A DNA stretch of 64,000 bases from Myxococcales bacterium 68-20 (GTDB lineage: Bacteria > Myxococcota_A > Polyangia > Polyangiales > Polyangiaceae). Location: NCBI GenBank assembly GCA_001899635.1, contig MKVQ01000043.1, positions 617,962-681,961 on the forward strand, written 5' to 3'. The notes beneath the pieces are model-generated. The model worked only from the letters and a program-made list of their open reading frames with translations, was not told where the DNA came from and searched no databases. Shown one piece after another: positions 14,996 to 24,599 of this stretch (position 1 is its first letter; each line of letters opens with the position of its first letter). The translations under genes and the position numbers were made by a program.

Positions 14996-16804
14996 ATGAA
15001 TAGCGGACGAGGAATATCGCCCTGGGCTTCGAGCGTCGTGGCCGGATCACTTACCGTCCTCGTCGCTGCCGCGTGCGCCGGCAACCGGCAAGAGTTCGAC
15101 GACCGCGACGCGGGACCGCCCACGCCCATCGTCCCCGACGAGGGAGGAGCGCCGCCGGAGACCTGCACCGGACAGCGTTGCTCTCGCGATCTGAAGAAGG
15201 TGCTGAGCAGCTGCGATGATCGCGTGATCAAGGAGTGTGGCGTCGGCTACGCTTGCGGCGATGGCGAGTGCCTCGAGCCGTGCAAGGCGGTCGAGCTCTC
15301 GCAAGGATCGACGGGCTGCTCGTTCTGGACCCTCCCGCCCGACGCCGCGGTCGAGGGCGAGCAGGGCTCCTGTTTCGCGGCGATGGTCGCGAACTCGTGG
15401 GAGCAGCCGGTGACCCTCTCGGCCGACTACGGCGCCGAGCCGCTCGACATCTCGCAGTCCGTCTACGTGGCCAAGCAGGAGAACGGGAAGGTCACGTACA
15501 CGCGTCTCGACGGACCGCTCCCGGTCGGCGAGGTCGCAGTCGTGTTCCTCGCGCAACGCGCCAGCGCCAAATACGCGTGCCCGTCGGGGGTCACACCGGC
15601 GCTCGCCGCGGATCCGATCACGCACGGGACGAGCATCACGAAGGCCTTTCACCTGAAGACCGATCTTCCGGTGACCGCCTATTCGATCTTCCCCTACGGC
15701 GGAGCCACCTCACAGGTCCCGAGCGCGACATTGCTGTTGCCGGTGTCCTCGTGGTCGAAGAGCTCGATCCTCGTCAACCCGTCGTCCGGCTACGTCATCA
15801 GCTCCACCAGCGGCACGTACACCGCCCGTACGTTCATCCAGATCGTATCGGACGAGGACGATACGGAGGTGCGGATCGCTCCCAACACCGACATCAGCGA
15901 TGGCTGGGGCGTCACGGGGACGGGAACGGGCACCTCGAAGACCTGGACCCTCGCGCGTGGCGAGGTGCTCCAGATCAAGCAGATCCCGGAGCTGTCCGGC
16001 AGCCCGATCGAGTCGAACAAGCGCGTCGGGATCTTCAGCGGAGCCGACTGCATCACGTATCCGACCAACATTGGCTTCTGCGACTCGCTCCACCAGCAAA
16101 TCCCGGGTCTGTCGAGCTGGGGCAACGACTACGCGCTCGTCCCCTACAAGCCGCGCGTCAACGGACGTGAGAAGGGTGTGCCCTTTCGCTTCGTCGGCGC
16201 GGCGAACGGCACGAAGCTCACCTACGATCCTGCACCTCCGATCGGCGCCCCGCTCACGCTAGAGAGCGGGCAGGTGGTGACGTTCAGCACCGATCAGATC
16301 GTGACGGTGAAGAGCCAGGACAGCGCACATCCGTTCTACGCCGCCTCGTACATGACCGGCTCGATGTACAACGCCGGGACGACGAACCCGACCTCGCGAA
16401 CGATCGGAGACCCGGACTTCGTCAACGTCGTGGCCTCGGACCAGTTCCTCGACCGCTACGTCTTCTTCACCGATCACACCTACGCCAACACGACGCTCAC
16501 GTTCGTGCGCAAGAAGACGGACAAGGGCTTTCTCCCGATCGAGCTCGAGTGTGGGGGCGAGATCACCGGCTTCGTTCCCATCGGCGAGGGCGGCGAATAC
16601 GAGTACGCTTGGGTGGATCTCACGAAGTCTTTCCAGCCGCAGTCGTTCGCGAAGGGCAAGTGTGGATACGGCCGTCACGCGGCCTCGAGCGATGGGCCTT
16701 TTTCGGTCACCGTCTGGGGTACCGATCTCGATGCGAGCTACGCCTACCCCGGAGGTATGGGCCTTCGCCCGATCAGCGAGGTGCAGGTGACCGTCCCGAA
16801 GTGA
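14996..16804 (+). CDS. Cassette A gene 8: IgGFc-binding-domain lipoprotein
   Basis: A 602-residue lipoprotein (signal peptide ending VAAAC). After a Pro/Asp linker and a Cys pair (CTGQRC) comes a small Cys-rich head (SSCDDRVIKECGVGYACGDGECLEPC). The rest, about 170-600, resembles the IgGFc-binding-protein N-terminal domain family: YGGATSQVPSATLLLPVSSW, SDEDDTEVRIAP and SNKRVGIFSGADC, and later DPDFVNVVASDQFLDRYVFF and DASYAYPGGMG. In animals this domain is in mucus proteins; in myxobacteria it recurs in surface proteins of unknown role, probably adhesion. It starts 18 bp after the RCC1 gene and is followed 97 bp later by a PNGase F-like gene. Homologues are at 36444 and 60098. Confidence 0.85.
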   Translation: MNSGRGISPWASSVVAGSLTVLVAAACAGNRQEFDDRDAGPPTPIVPDEGGAPPETCTGQRCSRDLKKVLSSCDDRVIKECGVGYACGDGECLEPCKAVELSQGSTGCSFWTLPPDAAVEGEQGSCFAAMVANSWEQPVTLSADYGAEPLDISQSVYVAKQENGKVTYTRLDGPLPVGEVAVVFLAQRASAKYACPSGVTPALAADPITHGTSITKAFHLKTDLPVTAYSIFPYGGATSQVPSATLLLPVSSWSKSSILVNPSSGYVISSTSGTYTARTFIQIVSDEDDTEVRIAPNTDISDGWGVTGTGTGTSKTWTLARGEVLQIKQIPELSGSPIESNKRVGIFSGADCITYPTNIGFCDSLHQQIPGLSSWGNDYALVPYKPRVNGREKGVPFRFVGAANGTKLTYDPAPPIGAPLTLESGQVVTFSTDQIVTVKSQDSAHPFYAASYMTGSMYNAGTTNPTSRTIGDPDFVNVVASDQFLDRYVFFTDHTYANTTLTFVRKKTDKGFLPIELECGGEITGFVPIGEGGEYEYAWVDLTKSFQPQSFAKGKCGYGRHAASSDGPFSVTVWGTDLDASYAYPGGMGLRPISEVQVTVPK

Positions 16805-16901
16805 TCCGCTGTGTGCGAGCAGCCCGGCAACGTACGGAGGCGCCAGCTCTTCGCTTGACGACCGTGACCCGAACGACTTCCCTTCGACGACGAGGTTGAA
16901 G

Positions 16902-18662
16902 ATGGTCCTACGAGCCTCGCAACGGCTGCTCTTCTTCACGGTTTCGATCGCCCTGACGTCGGCGGCGTCTGCTTGTTCGGACGCTGCTTCCACCGGGAGC
17001 GGCGCAGGCCCCTGTGTCGACGGGGCATGTTTGCCCGACGCCGATGAAGACGGCGTTGCCGACGGCGTCGATCAGTGCCCGGACACGCCCGCGAACGAGC
17101 CCGTCAACGACGTCGGCTGTCCGATCCGGCTCGAGGCGGTCCCGTGGTCGACGGGGCCCTACGGGACGAACATCCGCGACACCGCCGGAGACTTCACGCT
17201 CGAGACGCTCGACGGCAAGGTCACCTTCTCCGAGGCCTGGACCGGCCAGGACTCGTGGGTCTTCTTCGCCCGCTCGCCGACCTCCCCCGAGCTCGAGCAG
17301 GTTTGGGCGTCCGATCCCGTCGCCCTGCTCAAAGAGTCACCCGCGAACGTTCATTACGTCTTCTTCTCGGCCGGTACCGACCCGGCAACCGACGTCGCCG
17401 AGCTGAAGTCGCGGTTCACCAAGGCGCTCGGGAAGATCAAATCCCCCGATCAATGGACCGGGCGGCTTCACTTCGTGCCGACGCCGTTCGAGCAGGTCGA
17501 CTCCGTGCTCAAGACCTTCAGCGTCGCGCATGCCAAGCACCGATCCACTTCGCGAGCTTTCGCGGTGGATCGATTCCAGCGCTGGCGCGAGGTCGGCATG
17601 CTCGGGGCGCTCGGTTCGGGGGGAGTGAGGGGCGAGATGCGCTTTCTCTCCCGCGTACCGCACGGGTTCAACTACGAGCGGTCGGTCGAGCGCGAGCGGG
17701 CAGCGCTGAAGCCCGTCGAGGTCGTGATCGCCGACGGGTTCGTTCATCCTGGTGGATGGGAAGGCGGCAACAAGAGCCGGCTCGAAGCGACGTTTCCGTC
17801 TGCGGAGCAGATGAAGTCGTTCGACTCGATGGCGATCCACGCCTTCACGAGCTGCCCGAAGCACCTCGACGGCGCCGAGAACGGCTGCCCCGAGTGGGAC
17901 ATGGCCCATCACCTGATGCTCTGCGACGAGGCCGATCCGAGCTCGTGCGATACCGAGCTCGTCCGGTACATCACCACTTACCATCGAGAAGGCGAGTGGC
18001 GAACGGACATCTCGCCACTGCTTCCGCTCCTTGCATCAGGCGGCAAGCGGACGCTCGAGTACCGCGGGCCGAACAGCTACGGGCTTCACCTCACGATCCA
18101 GCTCTGGAACGACCCTGCGAAGACCGAGCGGCCGATCGCGATCCAGAAGCTGTGGGGCGCTGCGCCGAACGAGACGCGCTGGGACGAAAAGTACAACGAC
18201 ACCCTGGCGCCCGTGAGCTTCGACTTCGACTCTCAGGCCGCCTCGCGCGTCGAGATCGTCGCCGCGCTCACCGGGCACGGGTTCGGATCCACGAACGAGA
18301 ACTGCGCCGAGTTCTGCAACCACCAGCACCAGTTCACGCTCAATGGCTCGCCGCTCTCGCTCCTCGAGTATCCGAACGCCGGCAAGCGCGAGGGCTGCTA
18401 CGCGCAGGTGAAGCAAGGCGTCGTCCCGAATCAATTCGGGACCTGGCCGTTCGGTCGCGCGGGCTGGTGCCCCGGACAGGACGTGAAGCTCGAGACGGTC
18501 TCGATGAGCGATTCGCTCCAGTCGGGCAAGAACGCCCTCGACTACCGGGTGCTCTTCGAGAACGCGAGCTACACGCCCAACTACCTGGATCCGGAGCCCA
18601 AGGATCCGTACTTCCCGCACCTCCGGACTCAGATCTGGCTCGTGACCTACGGCCGCGAGTAG
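16902..18662 (+). CDS. Peptide-N-glycosidase F-like lipoprotein
   Basis: A 586-residue lipoprotein (ATG 16902 after GAGG; a TTG two codons earlier is less likely). Signal peptide ends SACS-type. Residues about 40-75 hold a thrombospondin-3/OmpA-type calcium motif (DADEDGVADGVDQCPD). Residues about 280-400 include SCPKHLDGAENGCPEWDM, like the C-x-x-WD segment of PNGase F N-terminal domains. Around residue 460, HGFGSTNENCAEFCNHQHQF matches the PNGase F C-terminal domain. PNGase F removes N-glycans from glycoproteins; here a secreted, lipid-anchored de-glycosylating enzyme is likely, perhaps for prey or self glycoproteins. It directly follows the IgGFc-domain gene on the same strand and may belong to the cassette A operon. 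Exact activity is unproven. Confidence 0.8.
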   Translation: MVLRASQRLLFFTVSIALTSAASACSDAASTGSGAGPCVDGACLPDADEDGVADGVDQCPDTPANEPVNDVGCPIRLEAVPWSTGPYGTNIRDTAGDFTLETLDGKVTFSEAWTGQDSWVFFARSPTSPELEQVWASDPVALLKESPANVHYVFFSAGTDPATDVAELKSRFTKALGKIKSPDQWTGRLHFVPTPFEQVDSVLKTFSVAHAKHRSTSRAFAVDRFQRWREVGMLGALGSGGVRGEMRFLSRVPHGFNYERSVERERAALKPVEVVIADGFVHPGGWEGGNKSRLEATFPSAEQMKSFDSMAIHAFTSCPKHLDGAENGCPEWDMAHHLMLCDEADPSSCDTELVRYITTYHREGEWRTDISPLLPLLASGGKRTLEYRGPNSYGLHLTIQLWNDPAKTERPIAIQKLWGAAPNETRWDEKYNDTLAPVSFDFDSQAASRVEIVAALTGHGFGSTNENCAEFCNHQHQFTLNGSPLSLLEYPNAGKREGCYAQVKQGVVPNQFGTWPFGRAGWCPGQDVKLETVSMSDSLQSGKNALDYRVLFENASYTPNYLDPEPKDPYFPHLRTQIWLVTYGRE

Positions 18663-18711
18663 CAGGCCGTCTCGGTGGCCGGCGCGTCGACGACGTGCCG
18701 GCTGCAAAGCC

Positions 18712-19548
18712 TCACGCGCGACGCATCGAACGCGCAAAGCGCTCGCCGTCGCGCAGACCGAGCTCGTACGCGCGGACGATCCCTTCCGGGCTCGTGATGT
18801 CGAACTGCCCCACGCCGATCGTCTCCGACGGCTCGACATACTGTCGATGCGTGACCGTCGGCGTCGTCCGGTAGCGACGTGTCAGAAGGACGAGCGTCCG
18901 TCCGCCCGCCTCTTCGATCGTGCGAAGAGGCTCCACCGGTACGTTGTCCGAAAAGCCGCCGTCCATCGCCGGATGCCCGCCGATGCTCTGGAGTCGGATG
19001 ATCGGCGGCACGTAGGCGCTGGCGAACGTCACGTCGGCCCATGCGCGCGCATCGGGAAGCTCGCGCACCGAGACGTGCGCGGGCGCAAACCCGAGCTTCG
19101 TTCCCCACTGCGGGTGGACAGGCCCGAGCAGCTTCTTCTCGAGCTGGTAGCTCGCGAGCCCCACGAGCGCAGCGAATGCGCCCGGCCAGCCTCGAGGTGG
19201 ACGCGCGATGGACACCACGAGGTCCGCCTTCGCGTTGATCGCCTCGAACGCCGCGGGGCTCAGGACCTCGTCGAGGAGCTCGCGGTACATCTCGGCGACC
19301 GGAAACGGCACCCCGCGTGCGATGCCACGCCAATCGAAGTTCGGGAGCCCGCGCTTGCATCCCTCGAGCACGAGCTCACGCACGCGCGGTCCGAGACCGA
19401 GGAGAGAATACGCCGCGGCGAAGGCGCCCCCACTGACACCGACCACACGAGCAGGCGCGAGATCGAGCGACTGTGCGGCGGCCTCCCAGAAGCCACCTTG
19501 CCAGTAACAGCGGTTGCCCCCACCGGGGAAAGAGACGGCGTCGAACAC
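18712..19548 (-). CDS. Patatin-like phospholipase
   Basis: A 278-residue patatin-family lipid acyl hydrolase. The oxyanion-hole motif is FPGGGNRCYWQGG near the start, the nucleophile elbow is GVSGG (about residue 37-41), and the catalytic Asp is in AMDGGFSDN. This completes the Ser-Asp dyad. Length and motif spacing suit a compact bacterial patatin. No signal peptide, so cytoplasmic or secreted by another route. A GTG start is used because the oxyanion motif lies only seven residues in, leaving no room for a later start. The gene is convergent with the PNGase F-like gene and divergent from the ferritin-like gene. Substrate lipids unknown. Confidence 0.88.
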   Translation of the reverse strand: MFDAVSFPGGGNRCYWQGGFWEAAAQSLDLAPARVVGVSGGAFAAAYSLLGLGPRVRELVLEGCKRGLPNFDWRGIARGVPFPVAEMYRELLDEVLSPAAFEAINAKADLVVSIARPPRGWPGAFAALVGLASYQLEKKLLGPVHPQWGTKLGFAPAHVSVRELPDARAWADVTFASAYVPPIIRLQSIGGHPAMDGGFSDNVPVEPLRTIEEAGGRTLVLLTRRYRTTPTVTHRQYVEPSETIGVGQFDITSPEGIVRAYELGLRDGERFARSMRRA

Positions 19549-19695
19549 GTGGCTCGCACGCTAGTCCGGGCATCGCGAGCGTCAACGACATCGGGATCCT
19601 GCTTCCCGTCCCGCTCGCGCTGCGCAGGCGTCGGATCTCGCCAGGCTGGCCCAGGGGCATAGCGGGCGCGCGGCATCGGGCCTAACCTCACCGCG

Positions 19696-20358
19696 ATGTC
19701 CCTCTCTCCCGAAGCCTTCGTCGCCGAGCTCGACGCCGAGAACCGGATCGCGCTCGACCGCATCGCCGCCGCGGCCTGCGCCGGCGCGCCCGATCCCGGG
19801 CTCTCCGTGCAGAAGCTGCTCCTCCTCGCGCTGAAGAACGAGCTCGAGGCGACCGAGTGCGCCGCTGCCTGGCTCCCGACGACGAAGGAGGTCGCGGTGA
19901 AGCTCGCCCTCGCACGGCAAGCGGGAGACGAGGCGAAGCACTACAAGCTCATCCAGGCCCGGCTCTCGGAGATGGGCGTCGACACGTCGAGCTTGGATCC
20001 GCTCGCCTCGGGCAGAAGCCCTCTGCTCGCATACCTCGTCGCGCTCGAAGGTACGGTCGCGCGCGTCGCGGCCGGACAGTTCACGCGCGAGGCGCTCGCG
20101 CTCGTGCGGAACGCCGAGTTCATCCGGTTCTGCCGCGCGCAGGGCGACGAGGGCACCGCGCGGCTCTACGAGGAGACGATCCAGCCGGACGAGAAGCACC
20201 ACCACGAGCTCGGTCGACGGCTCCTCCTCGACCTCGCCGTCTCGGAGGAGGCCCAGGCCGCGGCGCGCGAGGCAAGCCAGCGCGTGCTGTCGATGGCGGA
20301 GGAGCTGCAAGAGATCGCGCGCCTCAAGACGGGCATCTCGCGGGCGCCTGGCTGCTGA
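19696..20358 (+). CDS. Ferritin-like di-iron domain protein
   Basis: A 220-residue all-helical protein with a ferritin-like metal pattern. Carboxylates in the first helix are NELEATE (about 48-54), followed by E-x-x-H in DEAKHYKL (79-82), a third-helix Glu (ALEGT) and a second E-x-x-H in DEKHHHELG (166-169). This E, ExxH, E, ExxH order is typical of the ferritin-like superfamily (rubrerythrin, MiaE or di-iron oxidase types). I cannot choose the subfamily. Cytoplasmic, no signal peptide. It is divergent from patatin and convergent with the lipoprotein at 20384; no operon partner. Function (oxidase, iron storage, peroxide defence) is open. Confidence 0.75.
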   Translation: MSLSPEAFVAELDAENRIALDRIAAAACAGAPDPGLSVQKLLLLALKNELEATECAAAWLPTTKEVAVKLALARQAGDEAKHYKLIQARLSEMGVDTSSLDPLASGRSPLLAYLVALEGTVARVAAGQFTREALALVRNAEFIRFCRAQGDEGTARLYEETIQPDEKHHHELGRRLLLDLAVSEEAQAAAREASQRVLSMAEELQEIARLKTGISRAPGC

Positions 20359-20383
20359 ACGTCATCCCCGCGCGGCGAGCGCG

Positions 20384-21955
20384 TCAGCGGAAGCCGGTGT
20401 TCGCACCGGGGACGTTGTTCATGACCCAGAGCATCATCTCCCGATCGTGCTGCGGCACCTTCGAGGCCATGTCGTAGATCGCGCGACCGAGCGCCCTCGC
20501 ATTCCCTTCACCCGCCTTCAGCTTTCGCATCACGGCCCGGCGCGCGAAGCGATACGCGGCCGTCACCATCTCTCGCTCCGGGACGCTCGGATACGGGCGG
20601 CCGTTCATCATGCGCACGAGCCCCAGTGGAAGCACCGCATCGGCATACCCGACGACGTTGCCCGCGCCACGCTCGATCGCTCGCTGCGCCTCGTCGAAGC
20701 GACGCGCGAGACCGTCGATGAACCGGTAGACCTCGAGAGACGGCGCGAGCGCGAGAAACTCCGAGGCGATCGCATCACGGGCATCGGCGAGGGCGCGCAC
20801 CGCCGCCTTCGGGTCGTTTCGCCCGAACGCCCTCGCCGCACGAGCGAGCGAAAGACGGTAGCGCTCCCTTGCCCGCTGCCAGCCGACCATGTCGACGGTG
20901 TGCTCGATCTCCTCTGCGTCGAGCTCGTAGACACGACCGGCTTCGGTCCACTCCTTCAGTCGAAGCGCCCCCCTTACACGCGCCACGACGGGTGAAGCCG
21001 GGGCCGTGATGAACAGACGATCGCCGCCCAGGCTTCCCATCGCCTCGAGCATCGTGGTCCGAAGGAGGGCGGGGTCGTCGAAGTGCTCTCCACTGCCGAC
21101 CAGCGGGAAGCTCGTCACGCCGGCGATACGCTGCGCGAGCTCGTCGCCCTTCGTCCCGCGAAGACGCACCGTCGTTCGCCCCGGGAGCGCCGACGACGAC
21201 ACGAGCGCGATCGTGCCGTCGTCTTCGCGGACGAGGTAGCCGGAGACGCTCGCCCCACGTCCGTCGATGTCGATCCCGCGCTCGAGCGGCAGCAGGCCGA
21301 GACGAGGCGCATCGGGCACCGGGAGCGCGCCCAGCGACGCGCGGACGATGGCGTGGTGCTCCACGCGGTCACCACCGAGAGACCGCACGAAGACCTTCGC
21401 GTTCCCCCACTCGTGTGCTCCTGCGTGCGCGGAGGCGCCGTCTTCGACCCAGCGCGCGACGACGACACCTCCGTTGCCAGCCAGGACGGCCCACGGCAGG
21501 TCCAACCAATCACGCCGGGCCGGAGCAGCGTGCTCGGGATCGATCACGACGACGATGTCGCGCATGTTGCCCGCTCCGGCTGCGCGGAGCGCGTCCACGC
21601 GCACGTCGAGGCGCGACTTCGCGAGGGCTCGAACGTCGATCGCGATCGCATCCGTCTCGAAGCCCGCCCTCTTCGCCGCGTTCACGGCGAGCGCGCGGAG
21701 CTCGTCGTCCGGTGAGAGCATGGCGATCACGGCGGTCCGCGCGTTCGGCGCGCTCGCACGCGCGAGCTTGAACAGCGGCGCGAGATGAAGGACGTCCGGG
21801 GCGGTCGACTCGTCCCGAGCGGGAGCATCGGGCGGCGGAGCGGCACCTGGAGACGACGGAGACGACGGAGACGGACGCGCCGTCGGGCTCGGCCCCGAGC
21901 ATGCAACGAGGAGCATCGAAAGCGTGACGAGGAGGCGGTGCGCGAGGAGGTTCAT
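20384..21955 (-). CDS. Large lipoprotein paired with a caspase-like gene
   Basis: A 523-residue lipoprotein; start at ATG 21955 (MNLLAHRLLVTLSMLLVAC) to give a clean signal peptide and lipobox LVAC. The frame begins 7 codons earlier and overlaps the upstream gene. After a Ser/Pro linker there is a globular domain with a Rossmann-like rhythm (NARTAVIAMLSPDDELRAL ... MRDIVVVIDPEHA) and a helical C-terminal half (ALADARDAIASEFLALAPSL, RFDEAQRAIERGAGN). No family recognised. It lies 8 bp downstream of the putative cysteine-peptidase gene and is surely co-transcribed with it, so the two may act together, for example as protease and periplasmic partner. That role is inference. Confidence 0.7.
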   Translation of the reverse strand: MNLLAHRLLVTLSMLLVACSGPSPTARPSPSSPSSPGAAPPPDAPARDESTAPDVLHLAPLFKLARASAPNARTAVIAMLSPDDELRALAVNAAKRAGFETDAIAIDVRALAKSRLDVRVDALRAAGAGNMRDIVVVIDPEHAAPARRDWLDLPWAVLAGNGGVVVARWVEDGASAHAGAHEWGNAKVFVRSLGGDRVEHHAIVRASLGALPVPDAPRLGLLPLERGIDIDGRGASVSGYLVREDDGTIALVSSSALPGRTTVRLRGTKGDELAQRIAGVTSFPLVGSGEHFDDPALLRTTMLEAMGSLGGDRLFITAPASPVVARVRGALRLKEWTEAGRVYELDAEEIEHTVDMVGWQRARERYRLSLARAARAFGRNDPKAAVRALADARDAIASEFLALAPSLEVYRFIDGLARRFDEAQRAIERGAGNVVGYADAVLPLGLVRMMNGRPYPSVPEREMVTAAYRFARRAVMRKLKAGEGNARALGRAIYDMASKVPQHDREMMLWVMNNVPGANTGFR

Positions 21956-21963
21956 GGTTCCGC

Positions 21964-23319
21964 TCAGTGGGTGCACCAGCGCGTCGGGATGACGTCGCTG
22001 TCGAGGTTGCGGATGGCCATCGAGATCTCGATCGCACGCATCGTCTCGGCGCTGGGCGCGGTCCGCGAGACCGCCGCCTCGAACGCAGCGAGGCGCGCGA
22101 TCGATTCGCTCCGTGACGTCGTAGCGAGGCTCAGCGGCGGAAGGCCGACCTCCCGGAAGGCCTTCGCGAGCACCGCTCCGTACTCACGTTCGAGCCCGCG
22201 GCGGACTGCGCCGTCGTAGTAGCGAACACGGAGGAGCGTCTCGGCCTTGGCGCCGAGGTCGGAGCGCTCGGAGAGATGAAGATCGCTCCGCCCGTAGAGG
22301 GCCTTGTAGGTCCGATAGTCCTCCACGAGCGCCGGGTCGTCGCTGCCGTTTGCACGACGCGCGCCGCTCACCCAGGCGTCGAAGCGAACGTCGGCTGTGG
22401 CCTGACGTGCTCGCGCCTTTTCGAGCGGCTCGGAGCCGTCGCGATATCCGCTCGAGCGATCCCAGACGCCGACGTGCTCTTTCGCACGGCTCGGCGAGAG
22501 CTCGAGGTTCGTCGCTCGGCCCCGAGTCGCACGCGCCCATTCGCCGAGATGCCCTCCGCCCTCGAGCGGCGCCGAACCGTTGTAGGCCCAGAGCGTCTTC
22601 AGATTGGGGAACGCAGCGACCCAGGCCGCCCGGTTCTCGTCGATCGCCCCCTGCATCCCGGTCGAGCAAGCGGAGATGTGAATGTCCTCGATCTGGGCCG
22701 CCGCGCGAGGCATCACCCACGCGAGGCGCTGGACGTCGGCGAAGGCCAGCTCTCCGTCGCCCTTCCCGTCCCAGATCGTCGTCCCGCTGGAATGCCCCGA
22801 GAGCACGATGCGCGACGGCACCGTCCCTCCGGCCTCGCCCTGCGCCCAGAGGAGCGCGAGGTGCGCCATCTCGTCGGCTCCGGTCGGGTTGGTCTGCGCG
22901 ATCGCCGCGACGACGAGCTGCGCTTGCATCTCGGACATCCCTCTGGCGTGAAGTAGTCCCACGAACGCCCCCTGCCCCTCCGGCTTCGCGAGCTCGTAGC
23001 TCTTCCCGTCGACCGAGATGACCGCAGCGCGCTCGCTGTGCGCCAGTTCCGTGACCTTGGCGAGCTTCGAGAGCTTTGCCTCCTCGGCGGGCGCCGAGCT
23101 TCGGTTCATCCCGATATGGAGGATCTCGTCGTTCGGAGGCGGGCTCTTCGACGCGTTTCGTACGAAGTCGGCGAGGCCGGCATCGATGCGCGCGTCGACT
23201 GCGCTGCCGACGTAGGCGACCGCAGGCGAGCTCTCGTGCCGCGCCGGGTCGGCTGCTCGGTCATCGTCGCTGCGATCGAGGTCGGGCCGACGGGACGCTC
23301 CTGAAATCCGCTCGAACAT
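21964..23319 (-). CDS. Putative clan CD (caspase/CHAT-like) cysteine peptidase
   Basis: A 451-residue protein without a recognised name. The core (about 165-245) shows the His and Cys of a clan CD peptidase in the right order and spacing: RIVLSGHSSGTT (His176) and, about 42 residues on, IEDIHISACSTGMQG (Cys218), each after a hydrophobic strand. A third strand, LKTLWAYNGSAP, follows. This resembles caspase, CHAT and gingipain-like folds (SGH...SAC), but overall similarity is low. The N-terminal 60 residues are Asp/Arg-rich and disordered; the C-terminal 200 residues are helical. No signal peptide is visible, yet it is followed at once by a lipoprotein gene. Peptidase activity is a prediction only. 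Confidence 0.55.
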   Translation of the reverse strand: MFERISGASRRPDLDRSDDDRAADPARHESSPAVAYVGSAVDARIDAGLADFVRNASKSPPPNDEILHIGMNRSSAPAEEAKLSKLAKVTELAHSERAAVISVDGKSYELAKPEGQGAFVGLLHARGMSEMQAQLVVAAIAQTNPTGADEMAHLALLWAQGEAGGTVPSRIVLSGHSSGTTIWDGKGDGELAFADVQRLAWVMPRAAAQIEDIHISACSTGMQGAIDENRAAWVAAFPNLKTLWAYNGSAPLEGGGHLGEWARATRGRATNLELSPSRAKEHVGVWDRSSGYRDGSEPLEKARARQATADVRFDAWVSGARRANGSDDPALVEDYRTYKALYGRSDLHLSERSDLGAKAETLLRVRYYDGAVRRGLEREYGAVLAKAFREVGLPPLSLATTSRSESIARLAAFEAAVSRTAPSAETMRAIEISMAIRNLDSDVIPTRWCTH

Positions 23320-23427
23320 GGCCCGTAGTTCGGCCGGCGAGCGCCCCGGTTGCGCGCAATCTCGATCGGTGCGGGAACTTCGCGCCGAGGCGCTTCAGGG
23401 ACGAGACCGTCGCCGCGCGAGCGCTGC

Positions 23428-24599
23428 TTAGTTCACCGGCTTGAAGACGCTATCCATGCACCCGCAACGAATCGTGTTGGCCGCATTCGCATAACAGACC
23501 AGCCCTCGGTCGGCAGCGAGGGCCGACCAACCGAACGCGGCGTTCGGCGTGTCCGTGGCGGTCTCCGGCCACTCCTCGAGCTTGCCCGAATGGATGTGGA
23601 TACGGAACATCCGCGGCGCGTCGTTCTTGAACCCGGGGAACACGAGCGATCCCTGCGTGCCGTTGGTATGGACCATCCGCGCGCTCGAGGCCGCGGCCCG
23701 GAAGCCAGGCGGGAGCACCGTGAGATCGCGCTTCTGCGTCGCCAAAGCGGGCGTGTACCGCGTGACGACCCCCTCTGGGCTGACGCCGAAGAACGTGGTC
23801 GCGTTGAGATCGTCGGCAGGCGTTCGCCACGAGAGCGGGGCCCACGTCACCACCTTCCCAGGTGCGAAGCCGTCTGTTCCACGCGGCCCGACCGCGAAGG
23901 CTCGCCAGCCCCCTTCGCCATCGGCTCGAATGATCGTCTGGCTCGACCCTTGATACACGACGACGTCGCTGCGCGCGAACGAAGCGGGGGCGAGCGGTAT
24001 CGAGCTCCTCGTGAGCAGAGGCGAGAGGGTCACCTGCCCATTGTCGATGCGTGCGCTTCGGAGGCTACCGGCGTCCGCGCCGAGTGACGGCCAGCTGAGG
24101 ACCATGGCGACGGCTCCGTTCGTGTTGCCGTCCTGCAGGTCGACGGGGGGGAAGATGCCGTCCACCGAGTCGTCGACGCCCGGGATGAGCGCAGCGCTGG
24201 ACGGGAGCGCCTCGTCGAGAGGTCCAACGGGGACGACGCCGCCCGCCGACTCCACAACGCTGCCGTCGTCCTCGACGTACTCCCGACGCAGATAGCTCAC
24301 GAAGAGGTAATCCTTGCCGGCGAGCTTCACCGTCTGAAGGCGGGGGGATTGGTCGAATTCGGACCGGCGGGCCGCCCGACGTCCGTGACGGAGCCGGCGA
24401 CGCCCGTCGCCAGATCGAATGTCTGCAGCGGAATCGTGGGCGGCGCGCGGTCGGCGATCGTGAGCACGGAGGAGCGGACGAGGATGCTCCGCACGACGCT
24501 CGCCGAGCTCGCCGACCACTCGCGTTGCCCCGTCGTCAGCGGACAGGCTTCGTCCGGCGTGTCGAGGTCAGGCCCCGCGTCGGAAGGATGGCGGGGCAT
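23428..24599 (-). pseudogene. Frameshifted, 5'-truncated remnant of a surface-type protein
   Basis: The coding sense continues across two frames. The 5' part reads SDAGPDLDTPDEACPLTTG ... PLQTFDLATGVAGSVTDVG and ends at a stop just after a run of six C (24342-24347 as G on the plus strand). The 3' part resumes in the next frame with LQTVKLAGKDYLFVSYLRREY and runs 330 residues to the stop at 23428. One extra C would join both, so a one-base deletion (real or sequencing) is likely. The 5' end also lacks a signal peptide: the Asp-rich linker typical of lipoproteins abuts a foreign sequence at about 24583-24600, where a CPBP-like fragment starts on the other strand. The body looks like a propeller-like surface protein; family not recognised. 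Confidence 0.65.
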
